A stretch of 34,720 nucleotides of DNA from Hofstenia miamia (Eukaryota; Xenacoelomorpha; Acoela; Hofsteniidae): positions 653,012 through 687,731 of the forward strand of contig CABFPE010000415.1 of NCBI GenBank assembly GCA_900660155.1, written 5' to 3'. The position numbers and the translations under genes are program-made. Below are positions 11,772 to 20,536 of the stretch, piece after piece (the first letter of the stretch is position 1; each line of letters opens with the position of its first letter). The notes below the pieces were generated by a model. It saw nothing but the letters and a program-made list of their open reading frames with translations. It did not search any database and was not told the origin of the DNA.

Positions 11772-12009
11772 CTGGTTGGAATTTATAAAAAAACAAGCAT
11801 GTTTTTTTTCAACCAACCCTGTTTTATCTTCACAATACAAAATCACGAATATGAAAAGTAAATGAGAATCAATGGTCTTTCGCACACATTTTTTTATGAC
11901 CCTAGCAGCAGCTGTTTTGGCATGTATTGCATTTGATTTGGACTTTTTTATCATTGTCAGATAAACAGTACAGCGATTTCGTTTTTGATATCTAAGAGGA
12001 ACTTTGTGG

Positions 12010-12720
12010 ATATATTCCTACTGGTAACCGCATTGTTGCAAAGCTTGTGGATGCGTTAGTGTAATTTTGGTAGAGTTCTAAGTAGACCATTCACTAATTG
12101 CATAACTGTATTGATCAAAAACTCGTATTGACCTATTTCGGAATTCTCACTTATTTATATTATGTAAGCATTCAATGCCATTAGTCCACCATGTTGAATA
12201 TAAAAGCATCTGCAACAACACCGTTTGGATGAGAAGTAATGGATCATGTGGTGCGGATTATCTACGCCACCGTTTGTCCTATTGTAGTCCTTCACAATTT
12301 CAGCTTTGCCTCAATTACAGATTAGTGGTTGTGCATAATTGTAACTCAACAGAGGAACGGGCTCATTTCCTTTATTCCAAAGTGAACAAATAAGTTTGTC
12401 ATCTGATCTATAAAATACTGTGGATTTTTTCTCGGTTCCTACAATGCTACTTTAGGAATTTCTCTTCGACTACTACGGACTGTACCACTAAGAGTAGTAT
12501 TTTCGAAAAGAATTTCATCAGCTAGTTCAGTAGAAGTGAATAAGTTATCCATAATGATGTTTCGCTCATTGGCGAGAAATTTTTTTGTGTCTGTTATTGA
12601 ATTAGAATATCTGTCATTTAAAATTTTTAAAAAGCGATCTAATGTCTGATACATTTTAGAAGATATTAGTTTGTATCATTACAAATTGATTAATTGTGCA
12701 AATAATAATGTCCTCCAAAT
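12010..12720 (-). pseudogene. piggyBac-like transposase relic
   Basis: Minus-strand remains of a piggyBac transposase (DDE_Tnp_1_7 family). The clearest part, 12439-12654, reads NIIMDNLFTSTELADEIL then SGTVRSSRREIP. This matches the family block NxTxDNWFTS...LxxxLL...GTxRxNRxxIP that holds a catalytic Asp. In another frame downstream, about 12220-12300, is GKAEIVKDYNRTNGGVDNPH, the family block with a conserved Asp in YNxTKGGVD. Stops and frame changes separate them, and the N-terminal half with the first catalytic Asp is missing. The element is dead. Confidence 0.85.
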
Positions 12721-12771
12721 TGACTTGGGATCCATAACGATCCCATGACTGAAACTGCCTATTGTATGTAT

Positions 12772-12926
12772 TTTCATATTCGTGAAAAAGCATTTTTATA
12801 CTAATGAATCGTGAAGAAGCAATTTCATTTTAACGGTAGTCAATTTCATCCTTTTTTTTAAAACTTTGTATTTCATATCCATGTATGAGTATCTACTGTA
12901 TCCATCTATTATACTATATATATCTA
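12772..12926 (+). repeat. Left copy of a ~160-bp inverted repeat
   Basis: Nearly the whole stretch recurs in reverse complement at 15655-15826. Shared blocks include TTCATATTCGTGAAAAAGCA, AAGCAATTTCATTTTAACGG and GAGTATCTACTGTATCCATC. Two small indels separate the copies. A TA-rich microsatellite follows it, as on the other side. Confidence 0.85.
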
Positions 12927-12960
12927 TATCTATATATATATGTGTATATATATATATATT
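12900..12960. repeat. TA-rich microsatellite
   Basis: Mixed TATC/TA/TGTA simple repeat directly after the left inverted repeat. Further plain TA runs lie at about 13104-13130, 15643-15662 and 25803-25840. Confidence 0.85.
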
Positions 12961-13098
12961 CGGGTTTCTAGTCATTTAAGTTTTTATAGACATTCCTCTT
13001 TTGCTGTCCTACATAATTACTTTACTTGCAAAAATGCGTATTTTAACAAAAGTGAGTTATTTTGAGTTCGTTTAACAAAAAGAATATATCAAATATTT

Positions 13099-13129
<31 letters not shown>

Positions 13130-13195
13130 AGTAAATAAAATTCTTAGTTCAAATCATATCGGTAGTTAAACAAGTATGAAATATTTTAATTACAG

Positions 13196-13324
13196 AAAAG
13201 CAGGACAAATCCTTTATATGATTATGACGTTGATTTCAAAAGTTTCGTAAAGATAATCAAAGAATCTCCAAAAGATCCTCAGCTGGTGACGCTGTTGGAT
13301 AATATCTTTCTACGTGATTCGTGA
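13196..13324 (+). CDS. Candidate terminal exon of an unrecognised plus-strand gene
   Basis: A clean acceptor (TATTTTAATTACAG) precedes a frame open for 42 codons to TGA, phase 0. It starts KSRTNPLYDYDVDFKSFVKI and continues IKESPKDPQLVTLLDNIFLR. Codons and residues look genuinely coding, in contrast to the surroundings. I do not recognise the protein. It sits in 4E-T intron 1 on the same strand, so it could be an alternative 3' exon or the last exon of a nested gene together with the segment at 10688-11054. Confidence 0.35.
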   Translation, partial: KSRTNPLYDYDVDFKSFVKIIKESPKDPQLVTLLDNIFLRDS

Positions 13325-13439
13325 ATCCTGACAGATGATGGGGATTTGCGTGAGTTGAAGATGATTGGGTGATTGACTCAAGTTTTCGCATTCGGAATTC
13401 GGTGATTGACAGTCCTTGTCCGATTCGTTGTTATGATAA

Positions 13440-14195
13440 CAATTGAGGCATCATTTCTTGAAGTTTTCGTTTGACTTCAGCTTTGAATGAGCTCCATTAA
13501 GTTCTATTGGATTCAATAAAAACGAGTACGGGGCCAACCGCATCATCGTGCTCGTTAACCACAGTTTCCACCTGGGCATGCGCCGGCGCGTTATCCAGGA
13601 TAATTGTCGGTCGATTTAATCCATCTTCAATGCATTGGTCAATTAACTCACGTATCCATTGCTTCGTTGTGAATTTAATTATTTGTATTGCAGTCATAGC
13701 AGCAATGAAAGTTTGCTCTTTTGCAAGACGACTGTATAATTTTTGACCTTGTTCCAATTGTAGACCGACCTTCCGTTCTTACAGAAAAGATTTAAGTTGC
13801 TTTCATCAAGCCAATTATGGTGCGTCCCTGAGATCAAGTAGCTCCTCCACATAACGAGATCGACATTCTTTATTTATCGCTGAGTTAATGTTGATTGGTT
13901 GAGGTCTCCGCTTCTTCACTGTAAGCAATTGGTAATCAAGTCAATTCTTTACTGTGCTGTTGCACACTTTTATTCCGAAATTATCAAATACTCGTTGTGA
14001 AACACATTTCAATGTAAGTGTAGGATCCTCATCAATCCATTCGACAATTGCTCCGATTATCTCAGGTCGCTTTTTTGAGAAAATGAGTCCACATTTTTTC
14101 TCAGGCTCAAGCGCCATTCTTTTAATCCATTCTGTTGCTGTCTTTACTTTGATCCCAATTTCATTTGCAATTCGAGGCCAATCAATACTATCCAT
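13440..14195 (-). pseudogene. Tc1/mariner-type (IS630-like) transposase relic
   Basis: Minus-strand DDE transposase remains. The N-terminal part, 13941-14195, has a helix-turn-helix region: TATEWIKRMALEPEKK, then the family-typical IVEWIDEDPTLTLKCVSQRV and FGIKVCNSTVKN. Further on is a WLDESN-like block with the first catalytic Asp (about 13800-13830). At 13497-13757 is WIRELIDQCIEDGLNRPTII, then LDNAPAHAQ with the second Asp. In a shifted frame at about 13480-13520 is LLNPIEL, the third acidic block. Frameshifts make it non-functional. Confidence 0.85.
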
Positions 14196-14495
14196 GTAGG
14201 CATTGACAGAGGTGTTTTGCTACATTTTGATGTGGGGATGGGCTCTATTGAATTTACTTAAGAAGTTTTCACAATTTTAACGAAAATAATGCAATTAGTA
14301 CAGGTTCTCCCATTTGAAAGTGTCTATTTCTCAATTGAGAAGTCATTTTCATGTTGCTAGCAACAGGAATAAAATTTATTTTGTTTTGATATTTTATGTC
14401 ATTTTTCATTTATACAGTGTGATTTGTACACAAAAAACTTGAAGCTCACACAATAACCACTACATAATTAAACTAAATAAAACACAATACATGTG

Positions 14496-15210
14496 TTAAT
14501 AGTTAAACAAAACCTTTTTGTGCACAGCTCTGTAAATTTCTTTTTCTCTGCTTTTCAATTGCTGAACGATGGTATAGTAGCCAGCGTTGCAAAAATTAGG
14601 AGGAGGTCCGTTTATAAAAATAGACATTAGCGCTGATATGTTTTGGATATCAAGACCACTTCGCTTATGTGTACAGATCAAATTCATCTGTGAAAACCCA
14701 CGTTCTGCTTCTGCTGAACTTTGGGTATGATTTTTACTAAATTCGAAATAATACTTGATATAACAGAGGGAACAACATTACCATTGCTAAAAAATTCCCT
14801 AAATGACATCTCAACATTTGACTGCATAAGCGAAATAACTTTTCTTTGCCTTCTAGCCATGGGGTACGAATATTTGAAGGCCATTTTTCAGGAAAAAGAA
14901 CATCAAGATCACTCATATTTTTAGTTTTTCCGTCATCATGAAGTGGACTAGCATTATTGCCTGAACAAACAGTTTGGTTGAATGAAGTATAGCCTGATCG
15001 AGAAACATATTCATGCAGATCAAGACTTTTAAATTTTGTATTACTAAAAGTGGAAAATTTATATTGACTTTCTCTAACAGCAGATTATCTTTTCTAAACC
15101 ATTAACTGTCCATTGGATGTGTTGATTAGCCTTTAAAATTGTAGTGTTTTCTTTTTGTAGACATTCTGATGGCAATGACAACTGACCCAGACAATCCTTT
15201 AAAAGCGGAA
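14496..15210 (-). pseudogene. Second hAT-type transposase relic (KIAA1586/ZMYM-like)
   Basis: Minus-strand remains of a different hAT lineage from the one at 7.7-9.1 kb. The most diagnostic part, 14496-14687, reads MNLICTHKRSGLDIQNISAL then MSIFINGPPPNF. This is the C-terminal dimerisation segment common to KIAA1586/ZMYM-like hAT proteins (compare MN-IC-KRS-L...L-ING-P). Upstream at 14684-14930 is WPSN-like and VEMSFREFFSNGNVVPSVIS. At 15110-15210 is FPLLKDCLGQLSLPSE. The pieces are out of frame with each other, and the upstream side runs toward the assembly gap. Confidence 0.75.
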
Positions 15211-15283
15211 ATTTAAATTATATATATGTGAATTTTAAATAAACTAACAAATTTGCACACTGAATAGACAGCTAGCGCCCCCA

Positions 15284-15456
15284 NNNNNNNNNNNNNNNNN
15301 NNNNNNNNNNNNNNNNNNNNNNNNNNNNNNNNNNNNNNNNNNNNNNNNNNNNNNNNNNNNNNNNNNNNNNNNNNNNNNNNNNNNNNNNNNNNNNNNNNNN
15401 NNNNNNNNNNNNNNNNNNNNNNNNNNNNNNNNNNNNNNNNNNNNNNNNNNNNNNNN
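15284..15456. other. Assembly gap (173 Ns)
   Basis: Run of undetermined bases. Both flanks are unusually C-rich (GCTAGCGCCCCCA before, CCCCTCCGAACCCCC after), which may be why the assembly broke here. Confidence 0.95.
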
Positions 15457-15654
15457 CCCCTCCGAACCCCCTTCCAAAGCACCTCTGGGCATTGATAACT
15501 GTTTTACGATCCACAGATGTGTGCGACTTACAGCGCCCACAACGTACGCCAGTTCGATCGTATTGTCCTCGAGGCATTCATAAGAGTATTATGCAGTTGT
15601 TGACACAACTTCTTTATCGAATACTGTCAGTATTACAAACATTATATATATATA

Positions 15655-15826
15655 TATATATAAAGTATAATAGATGGATACAGTAGATACTCGTACATGG
15701 ATATGACATACAAACAAAGGTTTAAAAAAAGGGATGAAAATGATTTCCGTTAAAATGAAATTGCTTTCACACAAGAATGAAAATGGATTCATTAGTATTA
15801 AAATGCTTTTTCACGAATATGAAAAA
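15655..15826 (-). repeat. Right copy of the ~160-bp inverted repeat
   Basis: Reverse-complement partner of 12772-12926. It begins next to a TA run at 15643-15662 and ends at TCACGAATATGAAAA. A third short match (TCACGAATATGAAAA) occurs near 11842-11856, so the sequence is a dispersed family. The pair encloses the Tc1/mariner-type relic, the second hAT relic and the N gap. Confidence 0.85.
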
Positions 15827-15829
15827 GAA

Positions 15830-16862
15830 TTTCATGAGAATAACATTAAGTATACATCTAAAACTAATTGATAAATGATGAATGGTCGTAAAACGGTTAA
15901 CACGAATTACTGAAGAAAAAATACTGACGATTTTAAATTTTCTGGGGTAGAAAACGTTCCCATGACTGAAAGTATTGGCTAAAATTAAAATATGGCTAAA
16001 TTGTATACTAATAATTTAATAAAATATATGATTTTTAAAAGGCAATTGTCTTGCATTGCCCTCTTTGGTATTTGCAAATTTTGTCTATTTCGAGTTTATC
16101 GGATGATTTGCGTTTACCGAATCTATCGCGTAGTAAATCAACTGACAGTGCGCTTGATTTCCGAGATTTTTCATGGCAGAATAGCCTAGCTACAACCAGT
16201 AAAATGCATTAATATAGTATACAACCTTAACTAAAAGTGTCATACTTTTCGTAGAAAAGGTGATAGCTTTTTGACGGCAGTGCTAACAAGCATATTTGAA
16301 TTTTTAGCGTGTTGTACATTTACATCAATATTGAATGTTCAATCGTTCATCAATTTGTATCATTAGAGATCTCAATAGCAAATAGTCTAGGAATTTTCAC
16401 ATGCTTTGCAAACTAGTTATAACAGCCCAATAGAAATGAGAAATTGATTATATTTGCCCTTTCAATTTACTGGGTGCGCGTTTGGCTATAATATATATAT
16501 TTAGGATAAACGTTTGATATATCAAAAAGCCTATTTCAACACATTCTACCTTAAGGTCAACAAATCATAGCTATTGTTAAATTCTTCGCAAGAATTTTTT
16601 GGATTAACGTATAAAATGCAAACCAAATTGATCAAAGTACATTTTTGTAAGAATTTTATAAGAAGAAATCGAGCAAAACCTTGATTCTGTCAAAATGATT
16701 ATTATTACACTTCTACAGGGCAAATATTTATAAGGGTGTATAGTAAGTTCATTATTGAAAGGTTGACATTTTCATATACCTATTAGTCAGGAATTTTGAA
16801 AAAGAGGAAAAATAGTTTAAAAGGCCATTTTCAGAATGATGGCTAAACAAATTTTATACTAC
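15830..16862. other. AT-rich intronic sequence, no recognised element
   Basis: A copy of the word CCCATGACTGAAA at about 15960, shared with 12745 and, inverted, with about 11350, is the only notable repeat. The small open frames look random. Confidence 0.4.
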
Positions 16863-16941
16863 CTATTTCATTCAAGAACTTTTCCTGTGTAATTGATTTC
16901 ATCCGCTGCAACTTTTCTAGTTCTGCATCTACGCAAGCCAT
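16863..16941 (-). CDS. Candidate first coding exon of an unrecognised minus-strand gene
   Basis: On the minus strand an ATG at 16941 starts a frame reading MACVDAELEKLQRMKSITQE followed by KFLNEI. It ends at a consensus-like donor (AATAG before GTAGTA), phase 1. An acceptor-like TTTTCTTAG lies about 34 bases upstream of the ATG. The peptide is a charged coiled-coil-like helix. I do not recognise it. It lies opposite 4E-T within intron 1. The partner could be the exon-like segment at 11583-11771, but the phases do not fit without an extra exon. Confidence 0.3.
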
Positions 16942-17429
16942 TTTCTTAAATGCTTTTCTTATATTGAAACTAAGAAAATTAAGGATAACTAATTTTCATG
17001 GGCTAAGATACATCTAATTTTAGTGATATTCAATAGCCGCTCATTGAATCAAGTTGAGCAGTAAAACAATTTCTTAGTTTCAATGTGGATTCTAACTTTG
17101 CATTATATCGAACATACCACGGACTGTTTCTCAGTTACAAGAATATTAAGGATCACAAACTGAGCAAACCTGCTTGGATTTGACTCGTTTTCCTCGGACT
17201 GAATCCAGTACAAATTCTTACTGGTATTGTTATTATAGTTTATAATATAAATTGATAGTCTCATTATTCCTATCCATACCGAGACATTTTTGTTCTTCCC
17301 ATCAATTCTTATCTATCTCTTGCTTTTGAACGGATAATTTTTAATGTTATCTATCCTCTCCGTCCTTTTTCGGAATCTCAGTACGTTTTAATGTCTTAAA
17401 TCCATTGTTCTCTCTTCTACGTTTCTTTG

Positions 17430-18300
17430 ACACAGCTTTTTCGCAATTTGATAGAAGCATCCCTCTCTTTACTGTCTATCTTGATTTCAAAAAGGCCTTG
17501 ACGAAGTTCCTCAATCGCGCTTAATTTCGAAGCTCTCTCTTGGTAGTGATTCATCCTTTGTGCCTCTCATCTCCAATATCTCCTTACATTACAGATCTCA
17601 ATTTGCCTTTGGTATTCATCAGGGTTAAATTCTTAGTCCTCCTTTGTTCATGATCTTCATCAATCACTTTAAGCTGAAGGTGTCTTTTTTCTTCAAAACT
17701 ATGTTCATCCTGATTGCTTTTAAATGACGTCATTTTTGTCTTCAAACCTTATGTTCGTGATATTGGTATCTTGATTTTCAGTTTCCTGGTCTATACATAT
17801 TTCTCATAAAGTTAAACAATTCTCTACTACATTTACTTCCTCAAATCCACTATGCCCAGTTCTTCTAACCCCCTCAAATTAACACTCTTTAAGCCCTATT
17901 CTCTTAGCTCTTTTTTGAGGATCACGTTTGGTACTTCAATTCTTCCTTCTCAACTAAAATTGATCGTCTTTTCACCGGGCTCTTCGCTGGATCTCAAATT
18001 CCTTGACTTGATTTTTCTCAACAAACTGCTACTCGGCTTCTATAATTTCGATTTTGATTTCCTAACATTCTCTCCTATCAGTGGCTCACGATCCTCCTCT
18101 AAAGTTCGGTTTCGTCTACCTCGAATTCACAAAGCTACATGTACCAATAACTTTTTCTATAGCGTAATTTCGCTAGCTAGTTTCATATTTCTAAACTTAA
18201 ACTCGATTTGTGGTTGCTGCTAGTATTTCCAAAAACGCATCCTCCCGTTTCTTTCCGCTATCTCTTAATTCAGCTTTCTATCTAAATGCAACTCTTCATT
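17430..18300 (+). pseudogene. Non-LTR retrotransposon (LINE) reverse transcriptase relic
   Basis: Plus-strand remains of a CR1/Jockey-like reverse transcriptase. Around 17475-17600 the frames give VYLDFKKA, then SRLISKLSLLG, then HYRSQFAFGIHQG. This matches the LDFxKAFDxVxHxxLLxKL...R-Q-V-xGVPQGS palm region that carries the first catalytic Asp. MIFINHFKLKVSF at about 17650 matches FLIFINDL. The open frame 17852-18223 then fits the thumb/C-terminal region loosely. Near 18230-18270 FPLSLI resembles the usual SFFP...WNSLP end. The YADD box is not preserved. Many stops are present. Confidence 0.65.
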
Positions 18301-18436
18301 TGCTCTTCTTGTCATCGTCGCATTAAATAAATGTTACCATTGTATACACCATTATTTTGGTTAAATCCATTATTTTTATTATTATTTTTCTTGCATCTCA
18401 CAGCTTCATGCTGGTATCCCTCTCAGCTCGGGGAAC

Positions 18437-19099
18437 TCACCAGTTCCCAGGGAGTCTGAGGGATTTCCTCAGTACTCTAGCGGTTCCTAACAATGTTGCC
18501 TTCTGTGCTACTGCTCCTCCCCACTTTGGTACTCCCAACTCCTCCAAGTATCTCTTATGCTTCTTACTCACTGCTCCTAGTGCTCCTACAACTACCGGGA
18601 CTACTTCAACTTTCTTTAACTTCCACAGCCTTTCTATTTCCTCTGCTAACTCTCTGTACTTGTCTATCTTCTCTTTCTCTTTGCTTTCTACACTTCTGTC
18701 CTTTGGTACTGCTATGTCTATCACTGTTCTTAATCTTTTCACTTTGTCTACCACTACTATGTCTGGCCTCCGTGCTTCTATCACTTTGCTCGTCTGTATG
18801 TTGAAATCCCACAGTATCTTAACCTTCTCATTTTCTATGACGCCCTGTGGCTTGTGCTCATACCACTTGTCTCCTGCTTCTAACCCATGCTGCCTGCTCA
18901 AACTCCAATGTACCATTCTTCCCACCTTGTCATGCCTGAACTTATACTCATTCTGTGCCAACTTCTCACACCCTACTATCAGATGATCTACTGTCTCTGC
19001 CTCTTTTTTACATAGCCTACACTTATCACTTACTTCTACTTTTCTATCTATATGCTTCTTCACCCAGTTTGTTCTTATTGCTTGCTCCTGTGCTGCCAT
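18437..19099 (-). pseudogene. LINE ORF2 C-terminus with CCHC knuckle and restriction-like endonuclease
   Basis: A 220-codon minus-strand frame matching the C-terminal region of non-LTR elements with a restriction-like endonuclease. It begins within the conserved TEALMAAQEQAIRTN block. Residues 27-44 form a C-x2-C-x8-H-x4-C zinc knuckle (CRLC...H...C). KWYEHKPQGVIENEKVKIL follows at about 79-96. Residues 110-132 hold ARRPDIVVVDK...VIDIAVP, whose RPD and second Asp fit the endonuclease active-site pattern. VVPVVVGALGAVSKK and the terminal LGTARVLRKSL are also family-typical. It is open to its end but lacks the reverse transcriptase, with a stop just upstream, so it is a 5'-truncated copy. AAT-rich sequence at 18357-18390 on its 3' side looks like a LINE tail. 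Confidence 0.88.
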
Positions 19100-19207
19100 T
19101 ATTAGTGCTTCTGTTTCTCTTCTCTGTCACACTTTTCCTCCAGTATTCTCCATGCATTGCCTTCTGCCTATACCTTGTTTGTCTCTGATTCCATCCTACT
19201 CTGGTAT

Positions 19208-19225
19208 ATTATTTTATTATTATTA

Positions 19226-19266
<41 letters not shown>
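19208..19266. repeat. (TTA)n microsatellite
   Basis: About 59 bases of ATT/TTA repeats adjoining the 5' side of the minus-strand LINE fragment. May be the tail of another insertion. Confidence 0.92.
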
Positions 19267-19267
<1 letters not shown>

Positions 19268-19585
19268 GTCACTACTATGGAATGTTTTTCATAATCTGTA
19301 TCCCATTGTGGTTATCAATGTCTCAAATAGACATGCTGTGAAATCTGTTTTACAATATTGAAGCACAGTAATGTGTTGTAATAGTTTCTGGAAGAATAAT
19401 GGAATTGAAAATAAGTAATATTTAATAGAAGTTTGAATAGAGATCTTGCTAAACATGAAATTTAATGTAGTGAAGTGGTAAAAAATTTTGCATATGAATG
19501 TTTAGTCTTCCAAATTTCTATTCATGATTATTGAGAATCAATTTCGTTTGGAATTGTCTATTTAATTTAAATTGTACCTTTTTAG

Positions 19586-19796
19586 ATATTCAAAGTCAGA
19601 ACTGTTAAGCATTCGAAGTAAGTGTAAGTTGTCCCCTGGATTAGATCCAACGTTTATTGACTGTGATGGGTGGTGGAATGTTTTGTTTTGGTATGATCAT
19701 GTTATGGGCACTGCATTGCAACAAGAGCTTAATGGCAAACCAACAACAGAGTTAATTCTCAATTCTCAACGTAAAAGCTTTGGGTCTGGTTGTCAG
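19586..19796 (+). CDS. EIF4ENIF1: 4E-T (EIF4ENIF1) coding exon 2, eIF4E-binding motif
   Basis: This exon carries the diagnostic 4E-T sequence. It opens with YSKSELLSIR, which fits the canonical eIF4E-binding consensus Y-x4-L-hydrophobic, followed by the aromatic-rich DCDGWWNVLFWYDHVMG, which corresponds to the YDSDGVWDPEKW region of vertebrate 4E-T. It ends with LNSQRKSFGSGCQ, matching the family signature LSPQRRSFGGGC. The acceptor is TTTTTAG, and the exon starts on the last base of a split codon. The donor is CAG before GTTTGC, giving phase 0. The binding motif's Tyr and both Leu are present, so eIF4E binding should be preserved. I am confident of the family. The protein identity comes from motif recognition, not a database search. 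Confidence 0.93.
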
Positions 19797-20316
19797 GTTT
19801 GCATTTCTTAATGTTTTTCTCATTAAACTTTCGGTTATTGTTGAACAATTCATTTTCTTAGTACTTATATATTATGACATGGTTAGGGAATATGCGTTTT
19901 CCCATTCCTTTTTAAAATTGTGTCCACAATGAAGTTAGAAATAGACAATACAACCTTAATGTGATTAGTGAATTTCTGGGTTTTGCCATTGTTTAGGTGT
20001 TATTCGAAATTTTCTTTATTTTATCATGTCAATCAGTGTATGCGTGTTTTCTATACACGCACAAAAATCTATGCTTTATTCACTAATTGCAAACGTCGCA
20101 ACGTAAAAATCCATTCTATTCATCGCACAGTTAAACTGGAATGAATTCTGAAATGATGTAATAGTATTTCATGTGCTAGAATCTTCCGCTATTCATGCCA
20201 GATAATAGATGAAGTCATTTCAAAATCCTGAAATTTTTTAATCGCTACAAACATGATTATCAATTTTAAAATTCTGAAATATGTGTTCTATTTTAATTAC
20301 CTCAATGCTCGAATAG

Positions 20317-20536
20317 GGTGCAATACAAAGTTCTGAAACTAATAAAAAACGTCGTCGCTCTCGACCTGAACATGCAAAACATTCCAAATTTGAAAGCGAA
20401 GCTATTGCTGAAGCGAATGAGCCTGCGTGGGTTGATGCTGTTCACGCTGAAGAATTCGATTTCTCTGCCCATCATGGTTTAGAAGAAATGAAACGCCAGT
20501 TTAACTTAGAAGCTGATGCTGAACTTGAAAAGACAG
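20317..20536 (+). CDS. EIF4ENIF1: 4E-T (EIF4ENIF1) coding exon 3, basic stretch and EPAW segment
   Basis: A phase-0 acceptor (CTCGAATAG) opens a 220-base exon ending AAGACAG before GTTTTC, phase 1. It encodes a basic cluster NKKRRRSRPEH, a possible nuclear localisation or RNA-contact patch. It then gives ANEPAWVDAVHAEEFDFSAH, which aligns by eye to the EEEPEWFSAGPTSQSETIEL stretch of vertebrate 4E-T, and a charged helix LEEMKRQFNLEADAELEK. The phase connects exactly to exon 2 (phase 0) and exon 4 (one base carried over, making Asp). The intron before it is short, about 520 bases, against 9.2 kb and 4 kb for its neighbours. Confidence 0.88.

Larger units (their letters stand above)
10346..19585 (+). 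other. 4E-T intron 1 (about 9.2 kb), transposon-rich
   Basis: The interval between coding exons 1 and 2 begins GTTGTA and ends TTTTTAG. It contains the piggyBac, Tc1/mariner-type, hAT and two LINE remains listed separately, a 173-base N gap, a pair of inverted repeats and several exon-like fragments on both strands. The 15830-16860 and 16942-17420 stretches hold no recognisable element. Confidence 0.75.

Noticed and set aside
11487..11865. Plus-strand frames of 124 and 100 codons
   Set aside because: Phe- and Lys-rich translations antisense to the better-supported minus-strand segment at 11583-11771. No splice or start support.
13507..14199. Plus-strand frames over the Tc1/mariner-type relic
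   Set aside because: They are shadows of the minus-strand transposase, which has catalytic and helix-turn-helix motifs.
15213..15577. Minus-strand open frames running through the N gap
   Set aside because: They are open only because Ns do not encode stops.
17852..18986. Long plus-strand frames at 18357-18986 and 18493-18804
   Set aside because: These are antisense shadows of the minus-strand LINE C-terminus at 18437-19099. Their Ser/Leu/Thr-rich, low-complexity translation is what a reverse shadow gives.
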